From contig CARDBT010000007.1 in assembly GCA_948957135.1 (NCBI GenBank), positions 30,860 through 94,859 on the forward strand: a stretch of 64,000 nt of DNA, written 5' to 3'. The stretch comes from COE1 sp910588595 (GTDB lineage: Bacteria > Bacillota > Clostridia > Lachnospirales > Lachnospiraceae). The first letter of the stretch is position 1. Each line of letters opens with the position of its first letter. Below the pieces are notes generated by a model. The model had not been told where the DNA came from and did no database searches. It saw only the letters and a list, made by a program, of their open reading frames with translations. The position numbers and the translations under genes were made by a program. Shown one piece after another: positions 53,970 to 63,248 of the stretch.

Positions 53970-55130
53970 ATGAATCGTGTCAATATTTACCGGGCTGCCA
54001 CAAATGATCAGACAAGCATTGCAAATTTATTCATTGACGAATATATGGCAGATGCCAACGACGCACAGCTCAAGATCTATCTTTTTCTGCTCCGCATGAT
54101 GAACGCAAATCTCCCAACGAGCGTGACTGATATCGCGGACAAGTTTAACTACACAGAAAAGGATGTGCTCAGGTCGCTGATGTATTGGGAGTCCAGACAG
54201 CTTCTTGCACTTGACTTCGACGCGTCTCACAACCTGTCCGGAATCAGGGTTCTTTCACTCGATAACACATACGAGGCGCCCAGAACAGCACCCCGTATCA
54301 CTCCGGTCTTATCCTTTATCAGACCGGCTTCTATGCAGACGGGCATGACTGCCAGAGCCGGAATCACTCCGCCGGCTGCGAATCGTACTGCCGCAGCCGC
54401 CGGCAGCCGCCCCGCAAACGACAAATTTGACAACCGTGAGATCTCCAAACCGGATTACACGCTCGACGAGCTCCGGGACTTTAAGAACAACGAGGATATC
54501 GAACAGCTGCTGATGGTCACGGAACAGTATGTTGCAAGACCACTGACGCGCAGCGACATGGAAACCATCCTCTTTCTGTATGACAGGCTCGGCTTCTCGA
54601 CAGACCTGATCGACTATCTGGTACAGCACTGTGTAGAGCGCGGCAAGAAAGATTTCCGCTACATTGAAAAAGTGGCTTTGGCGTGGCATGAGCAGGGGAT
54701 CACTTCACCTGCAGACGCACAGAATGCATCGCGCAAGTATGACAAGGTTGTCTACACGATCATGAAGTCCCTTGGCAAAAATGCATCTCCGGCTCCAAAG
54801 GAGCTTGAATACATAAATAAATGGACGAAGGAATACGGTTTTCTGCTGGATGTGATCCAGGAAGCATGCGACAAGACGGTCATGACGACGGACAACCACC
54901 GCTTCGCATACGCGGACGGGATCCTCTCCAAATGGTATCGTGCCGGTGTGCATCACAAGACTGACATCCCGGCTGCTGACGCTGCCTACAAGCAAACCGC
55001 CCAGAGTGCGGACAAGCCGCGCAGGACGAACAACAAAAATGACAATATCGTAACCAAGAATAAATTTAACAATTTCGCACAAAATACGTACGACTTTGAT
55101 GAGCTGGAACAGAATATACTGAGCAACTAA
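53970..55130 (+). CDS. dnaD: DnaD domain replication protein
   Basis: 386 aa. The N-terminal winged-helix-like part (AQLKIYLFLLRMMNAN, TDIADKFNYTEKDVLRSLMYWE) is followed by a Pro/Ala-rich linker and two DnaD C-terminal-type domains (TRSDMETILFLYDRLGFS, FRYIEKVALAWHEQGITS). These proteins act with DnaI-type loaders in helicase loading. GGAGG is upstream, and dnaI follows by about 30 bases. A DnaA-box cluster lies in its promoter region. Confidence 0.9.
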   Translation: MNRVNIYRAATNDQTSIANLFIDEYMADANDAQLKIYLFLLRMMNANLPTSVTDIADKFNYTEKDVLRSLMYWESRQLLALDFDASHNLSGIRVLSLDNTYEAPRTAPRITPVLSFIRPASMQTGMTARAGITPPAANRTAAAAGSRPANDKFDNREISKPDYTLDELRDFKNNEDIEQLLMVTEQYVARPLTRSDMETILFLYDRLGFSTDLIDYLVQHCVERGKKDFRYIEKVALAWHEQGITSPADAQNASRKYDKVVYTIMKSLGKNASPAPKELEYINKWTKEYGFLLDVIQEACDKTVMTTDNHRFAYADGILSKWYRAGVHHKTDIPAADAAYKQTAQSADKPRRTNNKNDNIVTKNKFNNFAQNTYDFDELEQNILSN

Positions 55131-55162
55131 ACAAAATGAAGAACAAATGAGGTACGCGATAC

Positions 55163-56134
55163 ATGGCACTGACAAACAGCCAGTACGACGCGATCATGCG
55201 CTCCTACGAGGAGAAACAGCGCGCCGCCAGACATCGTCTGGAACACAATACAGAAACCGTATACCGACAGATCCCCGAATATGAGGATCTCGACCGTCAG
55301 GTCGCCTCCATCTCTATCGAACAGGGCAGAAAGCTTCTTGGCGGAAATGAAAATGCACTGCCGGAGTTAAGGCAGCGCTTAAAGGAACTCGCCGAGAAAA
55401 AGAGCTCTCTGCTGCGCGCATACGGTTTCCCCGATAACTACCTGTCCCTGGTCTACGAATGCGGGAAATGCAGCGACACCGGCTATATAGCCAATCAAAA
55501 GTGCAGCTGCTTCCGCGAGGCGGAGATCAACTTGATCTACGAGCAGTCCCATATCAAAAATATGCTTATGACAGAAAATTTTGGTTCACTTTCGTATGAT
55601 TATTATGCGGGAGAAGATCTTGAAAAATTTACACGAGCTGTACAAATATGCCAAAATTTTGTGAAAACTTTTAATAAGGGCTACCGAAATCTGTTTTTTT
55701 ATGGTACAGTAGGAACGGGTAAATCTTTTCTATCGTGCTGCATCGCAAAGGAATTGATCGACCAGGGAAACTTAGTGATCTATTTCAGCGCTTCCCAACT
55801 CTTTGATATCCTGTCCAAAAGCACCTTTGACAAGGACAGTGCCGAAGCGGCATCTGGTATCTCTGACGATATCTGCGACTGTGATCTGCTGATCATCGAC
55901 GACTTGGGAACAGAACTCACAAACTCCTTTGTTTCCTCCCAGCTTTTTGCCTGTCTGAACAACAGACACCTGCGCAAAAAAGCTACCATCATCACAACAA
56001 ATCTTTCGCTTGGAGAACTGCGGGACCGCTATTCCGACAGAATCTTTTCCCGCATCACAAGCAACTATGATATATGCAAGCTGACGGGCCGGGATATCCG
56101 TATGTTAAAAAAGACGGCTGCCACAAACAAATGA
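55163..56134 (+). CDS. dnaI: DnaC/DnaI-like helicase loader ATPase
   Basis: 323 aa. The N-terminus has a zinc-type cysteine set (CGKCSDTGYIANQKCSC), and the AAA+ domain has Walker A YGTVGTGKSFLSCC and Walker B LLIIDDLGTE. It loads the replicative helicase. Co-directional with dnaD, start ATG preceded by GAGG. Prs follows after about 115 bases. Confidence 0.92.
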   Translation: MALTNSQYDAIMRSYEEKQRAARHRLEHNTETVYRQIPEYEDLDRQVASISIEQGRKLLGGNENALPELRQRLKELAEKKSSLLRAYGFPDNYLSLVYECGKCSDTGYIANQKCSCFREAEINLIYEQSHIKNMLMTENFGSLSYDYYAGEDLEKFTRAVQICQNFVKTFNKGYRNLFFYGTVGTGKSFLSCCIAKELIDQGNLVIYFSASQLFDILSKSTFDKDSAEAASGISDDICDCDLLIIDDLGTELTNSFVSSQLFACLNNRHLRKKATIITTNLSLGELRDRYSDRIFSRITSNYDICKLTGRDIRMLKKTAATNK

Positions 56135-56250
56135 AAATTAAATACATAAAGACACACTAACTCCCACTCGCCCGCTGCTGCGGGCAATCAGATCAGGATC
56201 GTGAAATCTTTGATTTCATAACTAACATTACAGAAAGCGAGGGTTTTTCA

Positions 56251-57444
56251 ATGCCAGTTCGTGAGGAAAAAAGAAATCTCAACTCAATACCTGTAGGCTC
56301 ATTAGGCATCATTCCTTTAAGTGGCTGCAACGAGCTCGGAGACAAGGTTGACAAATATCTTGTCAGATGGAGGGCAGAGCGCGAGAGCGAGCACAAGGAC
56401 TCTCTTGCGTTTGCCGGGTATCAGCGCGATTCCTATATCATCCAGACCCGCGTTCCGCGCTTTGGCACAGGGGAGGCAAAAGGCGAGATCTTACAATCGG
56501 TGCGCGGCGACGATATCTATCTGTTGGTGGATGTCACGAACTACAGCCTGACATACTCTCTCTGCGGACAGGAAAACCACATGTCTCCTGACGACCACTA
56601 CCAGGATCTCAAGCGGATCATCGCTGCGATCGGCGGCAAATCGAGACGTATCACTGTGATCATGCCTTATCTGTACGAGAGCCGGCAGCACAAGAGAAAT
56701 TCCCGTGAATCCCTCGACTGCGCGCTGGCACTCCAGGAGATGGTCAAGATGGGAGTGGACAATATCATCACTTTCGACGCACATGACCCGCGGGTGCAGA
56801 ATGCGATCCCTCTGAATGGCTTTGAGACCGTATCGCCCACCTACCAGTTTATCAAGGGACTGTTGAACCATGTACCCGATCTCACCATCGATGCCGACCA
56901 CATGATGATCGTCAGCCCCGACGAGGGCGGCATGGGACGTGCCATCTACATGGCAAACGTGATGGGGCTTGACATGGGCATGTTTTACAAGAGACGGGAC
57001 TACACAAAGGTCGTAAACGGCCGCAACCCGATCGTGGCACACGAATTTCTAGGCAGCAGCGTTGCCGGAAAAGATATCATTATCCTCGACGATATGATCT
57101 CCTCCGGTGAGAGTATGATCGAAGTTGCCACAAACCTAAAGAAACGCAAAGCCAACAGAATCTTTGCCGCGTCCACGTTCGGTCTGTTCACTGCCGGTCT
57201 TGACAAGTTTGAGGAGGCGTACAACCAAGGTCTGATCTACAGGGTTCTCACCACAAACCTGATCTACCAGAAACCGGAACTGCTAGAAAAAGAATGGTAT
57301 ATCAGCTGTGACATGAGCAAGTACATCGCATACATCATTGATACTTTGAATCACGATTCATCCATCAGTGATCTGCTCAATCCAAATGACAGGATCCACA
57401 GCTACATCAACCGTTACAAGAACGGTGAGATACCGACGATATAA
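56251..57444 (+). CDS. prs: ribose-phosphate diphosphokinase, long form
   Basis: 397 aa, longer than the usual ~315. The PRPP-binding loop IIILDDMISSGESM and a catalytic-flexible-loop region (MPYLYESRQHKRNSRESL) are present. The N-terminal extension and C-terminal tail (DLLNPNDRIHSYINRYKNG) are typical of the Clostridial long version. It makes PRPP for nucleotide and amino-acid synthesis. GCGAGGG is upstream of the ATG. Confidence 0.93.
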   Translation: MPVREEKRNLNSIPVGSLGIIPLSGCNELGDKVDKYLVRWRAERESEHKDSLAFAGYQRDSYIIQTRVPRFGTGEAKGEILQSVRGDDIYLLVDVTNYSLTYSLCGQENHMSPDDHYQDLKRIIAAIGGKSRRITVIMPYLYESRQHKRNSRESLDCALALQEMVKMGVDNIITFDAHDPRVQNAIPLNGFETVSPTYQFIKGLLNHVPDLTIDADHMMIVSPDEGGMGRAIYMANVMGLDMGMFYKRRDYTKVVNGRNPIVAHEFLGSSVAGKDIIILDDMISSGESMIEVATNLKKRKANRIFAASTFGLFTAGLDKFEEAYNQGLIYRVLTTNLIYQKPELLEKEWYISCDMSKYIAYIIDTLNHDSSISDLLNPNDRIHSYINRYKNGEIPTI

Positions 57445-57540
57445 ACATCTGAAATAATCGAGTAGGGGAATGACCCTCTGCACCCGTCAGCGAACCGATT
57501 TATCGGTTTGATGACATTCTTCCGCTGAGTGCCCGTGTGC

Positions 57541-57574
57541 AAAAAAATACCGCTGGACACTCAGCGGTATTTTT
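57541..57574. terminator. bidirectional terminator between prs and galE
   Basis: ATACCGCTG paired with CAGCGGTAT, with A-rich and U-rich flanks on both sides. An additional dyad (AACCGAT/ATCGGTT) lies near 57495. Confidence 0.88.
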
Positions 57575-57593
57575 ATATTCTGTCTGTATTAAT

Positions 57594-58610
57594 CTATTCA
57601 TCATATCCATTCGGATTGTTAGACTGCCATCTCCAGCTGTCTGCACACATCTCCTTAATGCCGTACTGTGCAGTCCAGCCAAGCTCCTCCTTAGCTTTCG
57701 TGGAATCCGCATAGCAGGATGCGATGTCGCCAGCACGTCTTGGCTTGATCTCATACGGAATCTTCACACCTGTCGCTTCCTCAAAATTCTTTACGATATC
57801 AAGCACACTGTAACCCGTTCCTGTGCCGAGATTATAGATGCAAAGTCCTGCTTTCTCCTCAATCTTCTTCAATGCCTTCACATGTCCGAGTGCCAGATCG
57901 ACAACATGAATGTAATCCCTGACACCTGTTCCGTCGTGCGTATCATAGTCGTTGCCAAATACGCCGAGCTTCTCGAGCTTGCCCACAGCAACCTGTGTGA
58001 TGTAAGGCATCAGATTGTTGGGGATTCCGTTTGGATTCTCACCCATGGTACCGCTGTGATGTGCCCCGATCGGATTAAAGTAGCGAAGGAGGATCACATT
58101 CCACTCCGGATCTGCCTTCTGCATATCCGACAGGATCTGTTCGAGCATAGACTTTGTCCAGCCGTAGGGATTGGTGCACTGTCCCTTTGGGCACTCCTCT
58201 GTGATCGGAATAAACGCGGGATCTCCATATACCGTAGCGGAAGAGGAGAAGATGATATTCTTGCAGCCATGCTTTCTCATCACGTCCACAAGCGTCAATG
58301 TACCTGCGATATTGTTATTGTAGTACTCCCATGGCTTCTGCACGGACTCGCCCACCGCCTTTAAGCCTGCGAAGTGGATACAGGAATCGATCTCCTCGTT
58401 TTCAAATATCTTTTCCATCGCGTCCCTGTCAAGAATATCCGCCTTGTAGAATGTTACCGGTTTTCCTGTAATCTTCTCCACCCGCTGCAGGGACTTGACA
58501 CTCGCGTTGGACAAATTGTCCACCACAACTACGTCATAACCCGCATTTTGAAGTTCTACAACTGTGTGGCTGCCGATAAATCCGGCACCGCCCGTAACCA
58601 AAATTGCCAT
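57594..58610 (-). CDS. galE: UDP-glucose 4-epimerase
   Basis: 338 aa from ATG 58610 with GGAGG upstream. NAD motif GGAGFIGSH, catalytic Ser-Thr region SSATVYGDP and YxxxK (NPYGWTKSML) are present. It interconverts UDP-glucose and UDP-galactose. Monocistronic, ended by the terminator. Confidence 0.97.
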   Translation of the reverse strand: MAILVTGGAGFIGSHTVVELQNAGYDVVVVDNLSNASVKSLQRVEKITGKPVTFYKADILDRDAMEKIFENEEIDSCIHFAGLKAVGESVQKPWEYYNNNIAGTLTLVDVMRKHGCKNIIFSSSATVYGDPAFIPITEECPKGQCTNPYGWTKSMLEQILSDMQKADPEWNVILLRYFNPIGAHHSGTMGENPNGIPNNLMPYITQVAVGKLEKLGVFGNDYDTHDGTGVRDYIHVVDLALGHVKALKKIEEKAGLCIYNLGTGTGYSVLDIVKNFEEATGVKIPYEIKPRRAGDIASCYADSTKAKEELGWTAQYGIKEMCADSWRWQSNNPNGYDE

Positions 58611-58992
58611 ACTGTTTACCTCCGTTTTCACTTATATTTTTGAATGATCCTTATTTCATTTGATCAAAACTTTCCAAATCCCTAATTTCTATGATATTCC
58701 TTTTACAATCAGAAAACAATAGCATAATTACTATTTTTTGACGTAAAATTGACCATACCATCACTGCCTTTTTTTCTTTACAATTTACAATATTTTTATT
58801 TTTTATACATTTTTAGATATTTACAAAGGGTTTTCTGCCTTCATTTTTGTGGATATTGTGCATAAACATGTGGATAGCAACAAAATCACTCGTTGTCATA
58901 AAGAGTTATCCACATCTTACAGGCCGCATCGCTGCCCTCTTTTGCGCTGATTCTTAGTCCATAAATCTCCCAAAGTATGCGTTGCATCGGCT
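58611..58992. other. 382-base AT-rich intergenic region with DnaA-box-like sites
   Basis: A perfect TTATCCACA lies at 58906, and two one-mismatch reverse boxes at 58848 and 58869. The rest is AT-rich with T-tracts and has no gene that I can support. Confidence 0.65.
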
Positions 58993-59622
58993 TCATTTTT
59001 TTCGATTAACCTTATTGCGCTGCTGTTTCCGCTGCAATTTTTTTGATAAATTGTCTGTCGTTTTCTCCTTCTCCTTTATAGATCGAACTCTTTTCTCTGC
59101 AACAAAAACATAATATCCATTTATCTCATGAACCTTAACACCGCCAAAGATAGACGTCAACTTATTTTTATACCAGTCAAGTCTTTTTGTAACCATAATC
59201 AGTTTCCCGCCCATAACCAATTTTTTAAATCCAACCTCAATAAAATGTTTTGGAACAGAAAAATCTGCATGATACGGCGGATTGGTCAATATCAGTGTGA
59301 AATCTCTTTCTTCTACGTTTCTATATCCATCACTCAATCTAATTCTAATATTCGGCACGTTATTAATGCGCAGATTCATAGTTGCACATTCTATTGCCTG
59401 TTCTGAAACATCACACATTATAACGTTCTCTTCACCGATCAGTTTACCTGCAAGTATACCAACAATACCATATCCACAACCCAAATCCAGCACTTTGTCA
59501 CACGGTAAAAAATCTATAACAGATAACATGGCTAATGTACCATTATCAATCGAATTGGGCGAAAAAATTGAAGGTGCCGTTTCAAATACCATATTAACAT
59601 CTTTAATTCTTGTAGAAATCAT
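58993..59622 (-). CDS. class I SAM-dependent methyltransferase, RsmC-like (small-methyltransferase domain)
   Basis: 209 aa. Motif I VLDLGCGYGIVGIL, an acidic strand (MCDVSEQAIE), and NPPYHADF, the N6/N2-methylation motif of the RsmC/RlmG family. It lacks the N-terminal half of full RsmC. The C-terminus is a lysine/arginine-rich tail. It is AT-rich compared with neighbours, which may mean transfer. Substrate unknown, probably RNA. It is preceded by a weak ribosome site (GGAGGTT). Confidence 0.87.
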   Translation of the reverse strand: MISTRIKDVNMVFETAPSIFSPNSIDNGTLAMLSVIDFLPCDKVLDLGCGYGIVGILAGKLIGEENVIMCDVSEQAIECATMNLRINNVPNIRIRLSDGYRNVEERDFTLILTNPPYHADFSVPKHFIEVGFKKLVMGGKLIMVTKRLDWYKNKLTSIFGGVKVHEINGYYVFVAEKRVRSIKEKEKTTDNLSKKLQRKQQRNKVNRKK

Positions 59623-59796
59623 TTGTTAAACCTCCGAATTCAAAGTGTTTACTGAATTGTTCATCGCCCTTATCATATCACAAATGGTCACACAATTCCA
59701 TTAAATTTAGCGCACCGGCTTGTCCCGCATCTGCTCACTCACGCAAAAACCATCAGGGTTTTTTGTCAAAAGACGATCGATATGATTACAATCCAT

Positions 59797-59862
59797 CCCA
59801 GGACTTCGCACTGCGCTGCGAAGTCCGTGAGCATGCATAGTGGCTGGAATGCATCAAGCCGT
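59797..59862. repeat. fragment of palindromic element D
   Basis: CCCAGGACTTCGCACT, GCTGCGAA, TCCGTGAG and ATGCATCAAGCC follow in the same order as in the element at 34354, with a few changes. It ends at the superoxide dismutase stop. Confidence 0.7.
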
Positions 59863-59868
59863 TATTCC

Positions 59869-60351
59869 TCACCGGATCACGCCGCATCCGATCTTCTCTC
59901 CGGCATCTCCCGAGGGCTGGGACTTGAAATCGTCGGGCAACCTGTGGATGATAACGCTCCTTCCCAGGATCTCCGGTATCGTGAACCGCTTGTCGTAAAA
60001 CGAAAGCCACGCGTATCCCTGATTGCCCATGAGCGGTATCATATCCCCCGCGTGGTCGGGATGCGGCTCATTGGTGGGATTGTAGTGACCGCCCGTCCTG
60101 TCAAAGGGCATCGTGCAGTCCCCCTTCTCATGTATGTGCATCGCGTAGAAATCGGACGAGAACTGTGTCGCGATGTTGGGCAGTCCGAAGATCTCCGCCT
60201 CGACCAGCACGCCGGAATACGGTGTCGTGTAAAATTTGACGACGCCGCTCAGCTGCGGGTTCTGCGCATTTCCGCGGATCCACGCCAGCGCCTCCGGCTT
60301 TCCGTTCCTGAGCGTATCTGTAAAGATCATTCCGGGGGTGATATCTGCCAT
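59869..60351 (-). CDS. Cu/Zn superoxide dismutase family protein
   Basis: 160 aa from ATG 60351, with GGAGG eleven bases upstream. Metal ligands are visible: two histidines in MHIHEKGDC, one in GGHYNP, HPDH..GD for zinc, and RSVIIHRLPDD near the C-terminus. The cysteine pair (GDC and IGCG) could form the usual disulfide. No signal peptide, so it is probably cytoplasmic, which is unusual for bacterial enzymes. It removes superoxide. The gene stands alone. Confidence 0.9.
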   Translation of the reverse strand: MADITPGMIFTDTLRNGKPEALAWIRGNAQNPQLSGVVKFYTTPYSGVLVEAEIFGLPNIATQFSSDFYAMHIHEKGDCTMPFDRTGGHYNPTNEPHPDHAGDMIPLMGNQGYAWLSFYDKRFTIPEILGRSVIIHRLPDDFKSQPSGDAGEKIGCGVIR

Positions 60352-60505
60352 AATGTCGTAAGCCTCCAATCTCTTTTCTGCAGCGTTCCGGCATTTCCAA
60401 AACAGCCGCGTTCCCTTTATTTTATGCAGGAGACCGTTCTCAGGTGAACCTAGTTTTTAGTAATGCTGTTCAAATATCGGATCCAAATCTTGTAACTATT
60501 TCTCA

Positions 60506-60534
60506 TTGTAATCACATCGGGCGTGTGGTACAAT
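60506..60534 (+). promoter_or_regulatory. promoter of the ABC exporter operon
   Basis: TTGTAA at 60506-60511 and TACAAT at 60529-60534 with 17 bases between. Confidence 0.75.
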
Positions 60535-60540
60535 GTAAAA

Positions 60541-60643
60541 CCTACCCCCTGAAACGGCTATGAAACGCGCCGCAGACCGGGGCAGGGAACTATACCGACC
60601 TACTTGGAAAGATACGAAAGTATAACTATCAGGAGGAAGCAGA
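60541..60643 (+). promoter_or_regulatory. structured 5' leader of the ABC exporter operon, riboswitch candidate
   Basis: The leader of about 100 nt can form CCCTG/CAGGG and CGGC/GCCG helices around a purine-rich centre, and a GATAC-GAAA-GTATAACTATC hairpin just before the AGGAGG site. This would suit a regulatory RNA. I cannot match it to a named class. Confidence 0.4.
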
Positions 60644-61432
60644 ATGATCACGATGGAACATGTATGCAAATCGTACAGGATCGCAAAACGAAACGCGGGC
60701 TTTCGCGAGGCCTGCAAAGCACTTTTTCACAGGGAGTATGAAGTCATTCATGCCCTGAACGATGTCAGCTTCACGATCGGCGACGGCGAGATGGTAGGCT
60801 ACATCGGTCCAAACGGAGCCGGGAAGAGCTCCACGATCAAAATTCTAAGCGGAATACTGACACCGGACAGCGGAACGGTCCTCGTCGACGGGCGCGTGCC
60901 CTGCAAAGACAGGATCAGACATGTGCGGGAGATCGGCGTTGTGTTCGGTCAGCGCTCACAGCTGTGGTGGGATGTTCCGGTCATCGATTCCTTTGAACTC
61001 TTAAAAGATATCTACTCGATCCCCGATCATCAGTACAGACAAAGCCTCGAGGAACTCACAGAGCTGCTCAATCTGGCCGAGCTGCTGCGCTCCCCGGCAA
61101 GACAGCTGTCGCTCGGTCAGCGGATGCGCTGCGAGATCGCCGCCTCCCTGCTGCATCAGCCGCGCATCCTGTTTCTGGACGAGCCTACCATAGGATTAGA
61201 CGCCGTGTCCAAGCTTGCGGTGCGCGATTTCATCCTGAGGCAGAACCAGACGCACAGGACAACCGTGATCCTCACGACACACGACATGCAGGACATCGAA
61301 TCGCTGACGCGCAGGATCCTGCTGATCGGCAAGGGGCAGATCCTGATGGACGGGACACTCGACGATATCCGGACAGGGAGCGGAAGCATTGACGAAGCGA
61401 TCGCCGATCTGTACCGCTCCTATCAGATTTAG
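60644..61432 (+). CDS. ABC transporter ATP-binding protein (COG4586-like)
   Basis: 262 aa. Walker A IGPNGAGKSSTIKIL, Q-loop (FGQRSQLWWDVPVIDSF), signature LSLGQRMRCEIAA and Walker B ILFLDEPTIGLDAVSK. Drives the ABC-2-type permeases encoded by the next two genes. Exported substrate unknown. AGGAGG precedes its start; a promoter and structured leader are upstream. Confidence 0.94.
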   Translation: MITMEHVCKSYRIAKRNAGFREACKALFHREYEVIHALNDVSFTIGDGEMVGYIGPNGAGKSSTIKILSGILTPDSGTVLVDGRVPCKDRIRHVREIGVVFGQRSQLWWDVPVIDSFELLKDIYSIPDHQYRQSLEELTELLNLAELLRSPARQLSLGQRMRCEIAASLLHQPRILFLDEPTIGLDAVSKLAVRDFILRQNQTHRTTVILTTHDMQDIESLTRRILLIGKGQILMDGTLDDIRTGSGSIDEAIADLYRSYQI

Positions 61433-61444
61433 AGGAGGCGCCGT

Positions 61445-62248
61445 ATGAAAAAGTATCTGTCTTTTTTTCGATTGCGTTTTGCGATGGGGCTGCAGTACAG
61501 GACTGCCGCCCTCGCAGGGATCATCACGCAGTTTGCGTGGGGTTTCATGGAGATCATGATCTTTCACGCGTTTTACCGTGCGGACGCCGCCTCGTTCCCC
61601 ATGCACTTTTCCGCCACGGCGTCCTACATCTGGCTGCAGCAGGCATTTCTGGTCCTCTTTGCAGCATGGATGATGGAGAACGAGATCTTTGATTCCATCG
61701 TGAACGGAAATATCGTCTACGAACTGTGCCGCCCGGTCAGCATATACAACATGTGGTTTGCACGGAGTATCGCAACGCGCGTCTCAAAGGCAGTGCTCCG
61801 CTGCTTTCCGATCCTGATCGTTGCCGCTTTCGTCCCGCATCCGTACGGGATCGAAGCCCCGGCAGGCTGGCTGCACTTTTTTCTTTTTGTCCTCACGCTG
61901 ATCCTGGGGCTTGCCGTCACGGTGTCCTTCTGCCTGCTGATCTATGTCCTGACCTTTTTCACGATATCACCGCAGGGACTCCGCATGGTCTTCATCTCCG
62001 CGGTCGAATTTTTTGCGGGGGCTGTCATACCGCTGCCCTTTTTCCCGGAGAAGGTGCAGCGGATCCTGGAACTGCTGCCATTTGCAGCCATGCAGAATGT
62101 GGCGCTGCGCATCTACAGCGGGAGCATGAGCCCTGCCGAGATGAAAAAAGCGATCCTGCTGCAGATATGCTGGCTGGTCATCATCGTCTCTGCCGGGAAA
62201 CTGCTGTGTACGCTGGCTGAGAAGAAAATCACGGTACAGGGGGGCTGA
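61445..62248 (+). CDS. ABC-2 type permease (COG4587-like)
   Basis: 267 aa with about six membrane segments (for example HFFLFVLTLILGLAVTVSFCL, VSFCLLIYVLTFFTI). Starts 12 bases after the ATPase with GAGGAGG. Probably one half of a heterodimeric exporter with the next gene. Confidence 0.9.
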   Translation: MKKYLSFFRLRFAMGLQYRTAALAGIITQFAWGFMEIMIFHAFYRADAASFPMHFSATASYIWLQQAFLVLFAAWMMENEIFDSIVNGNIVYELCRPVSIYNMWFARSIATRVSKAVLRCFPILIVAAFVPHPYGIEAPAGWLHFFLFVLTLILGLAVTVSFCLLIYVLTFFTISPQGLRMVFISAVEFFAGAVIPLPFFPEKVQRILELLPFAAMQNVALRIYSGSMSPAEMKKAILLQICWLVIIVSAGKLLCTLAEKKITVQGG

Positions 62249-62253
62249 ATCTT

Positions 62254-63051
62254 ATGAAAATGATCTGTCGCACGGCAAAACTCTATCTGCACTACGTCTC
62301 GATCAACGTGCGGTGCATGATGGAGTACAAGACGTCCTTTTTACTCACTGCGATCGGACAGTTCCTCGTCTCGTTCAACGTGTTTCTGGGGATCTTTTTT
62401 ATGTTTCAGCGGTTCTCGACCGTCGAGGGGTTCACCTACAGCGAGGTGCTGTTGTGCTTTTCTATCATCCTGCTGGAATTTGCCCTTGCCGAGATGGTCG
62501 CAAGAGGGTTCGACACCTTTTCGGGCATGGTCAGAAGCGGTGATTTTGACAGGATCCTGGTGCGCCCGCAGAGCGAGATCGTCCAGGTGCTCGGCAGCAG
62601 ATTTGAATTGACCCGGATCGGGCGGATGATACAGGCTGTCGTCATGTTTGTGTACGGCATCCTGAAAAGCGGTATCACATGGGACTTTCGCAAAATATGC
62701 ACGGTGGTCTTCATGCTGGCGGGCGGCACCGCGGTGTTCTCGGCACTGTTTCTGATCTACGCAGCACTGTGCTTTTTCACGCTCGACGGGCTGGAGTTCA
62801 TGAATGTGTTCACCGACGGGGCGCGGGAATTCGGCAAATATCCGATCGGTATCTACGGCAGGAAGATCCTGTTGTTTACCACCTTCGTCATCCCGTACGC
62901 GCTGATCCAGTACTACCCGCTTCTGTATATCCTCGGGAAGCGTTCCTCGGCGTTGTATATGTTCCTGCCCCTGGCAGCCTGCTGGTTCCTGATCCCGGCA
63001 GTGCTGCTCTGGAAATTCGGCGTGCGGCACTACAGATCCAGCGGTTCCTGA
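62254..63051 (+). CDS. ABC-2 type permease (COG3694-like)
   Basis: 265 aa with about six membrane segments and the GFDTFSGMVRSGDFDRILVR motif that recurs in this permease family. Starts five bases after the previous stop, with GGGGGG upstream. Completes the exporter. Function in vivo unknown. Confidence 0.9.
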   Translation: MKMICRTAKLYLHYVSINVRCMMEYKTSFLLTAIGQFLVSFNVFLGIFFMFQRFSTVEGFTYSEVLLCFSIILLEFALAEMVARGFDTFSGMVRSGDFDRILVRPQSEIVQVLGSRFELTRIGRMIQAVVMFVYGILKSGITWDFRKICTVVFMLAGGTAVFSALFLIYAALCFFTLDGLEFMNVFTDGAREFGKYPIGIYGRKILLFTTFVIPYALIQYYPLLYILGKRSSALYMFLPLAACWFLIPAVLLWKFGVRHYRSSGS

Positions 63052-63070
63052 GCGCTGCAGCTACTACCGG

Positions 63071-63154
63071 CACGCTGCCCAGACAGATATTTTAACGACA
63101 CAGCGGTGCGAAACAGGCGGCTCACGTTTCAGATCTCTGACTGGACGGAGTATT
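63071..63154. repeat. internally deleted, diverged copy of palindromic element B
   Basis: CCCAGACAGATATT resembles the left end of element B. It is joined directly to a region about 78% alike (by eye) to its right half (TTTTAACGAC, GGTGCG, AACAGGC, GGACGGAGTA). Confidence 0.65.
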
Positions 63155-63165
63155 GTCCGGCACAG

Positions 63166-63193
63166 CAAAACAGGAGTGCCCCTGCACTCCTGT
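63166..63193 (-). terminator. terminator of the cytidylate-kinase-like gene
   Basis: ACAGGAGTGC paired with GCACTCCTGT, followed on the minus strand by UUUU. Confidence 0.7.
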
Positions 63194-63248
63194 CTCACAT
63201 GTGGTGATTCTGTATCGCTCTCGGTGTGGCCTGTCACGACTGCCCACA

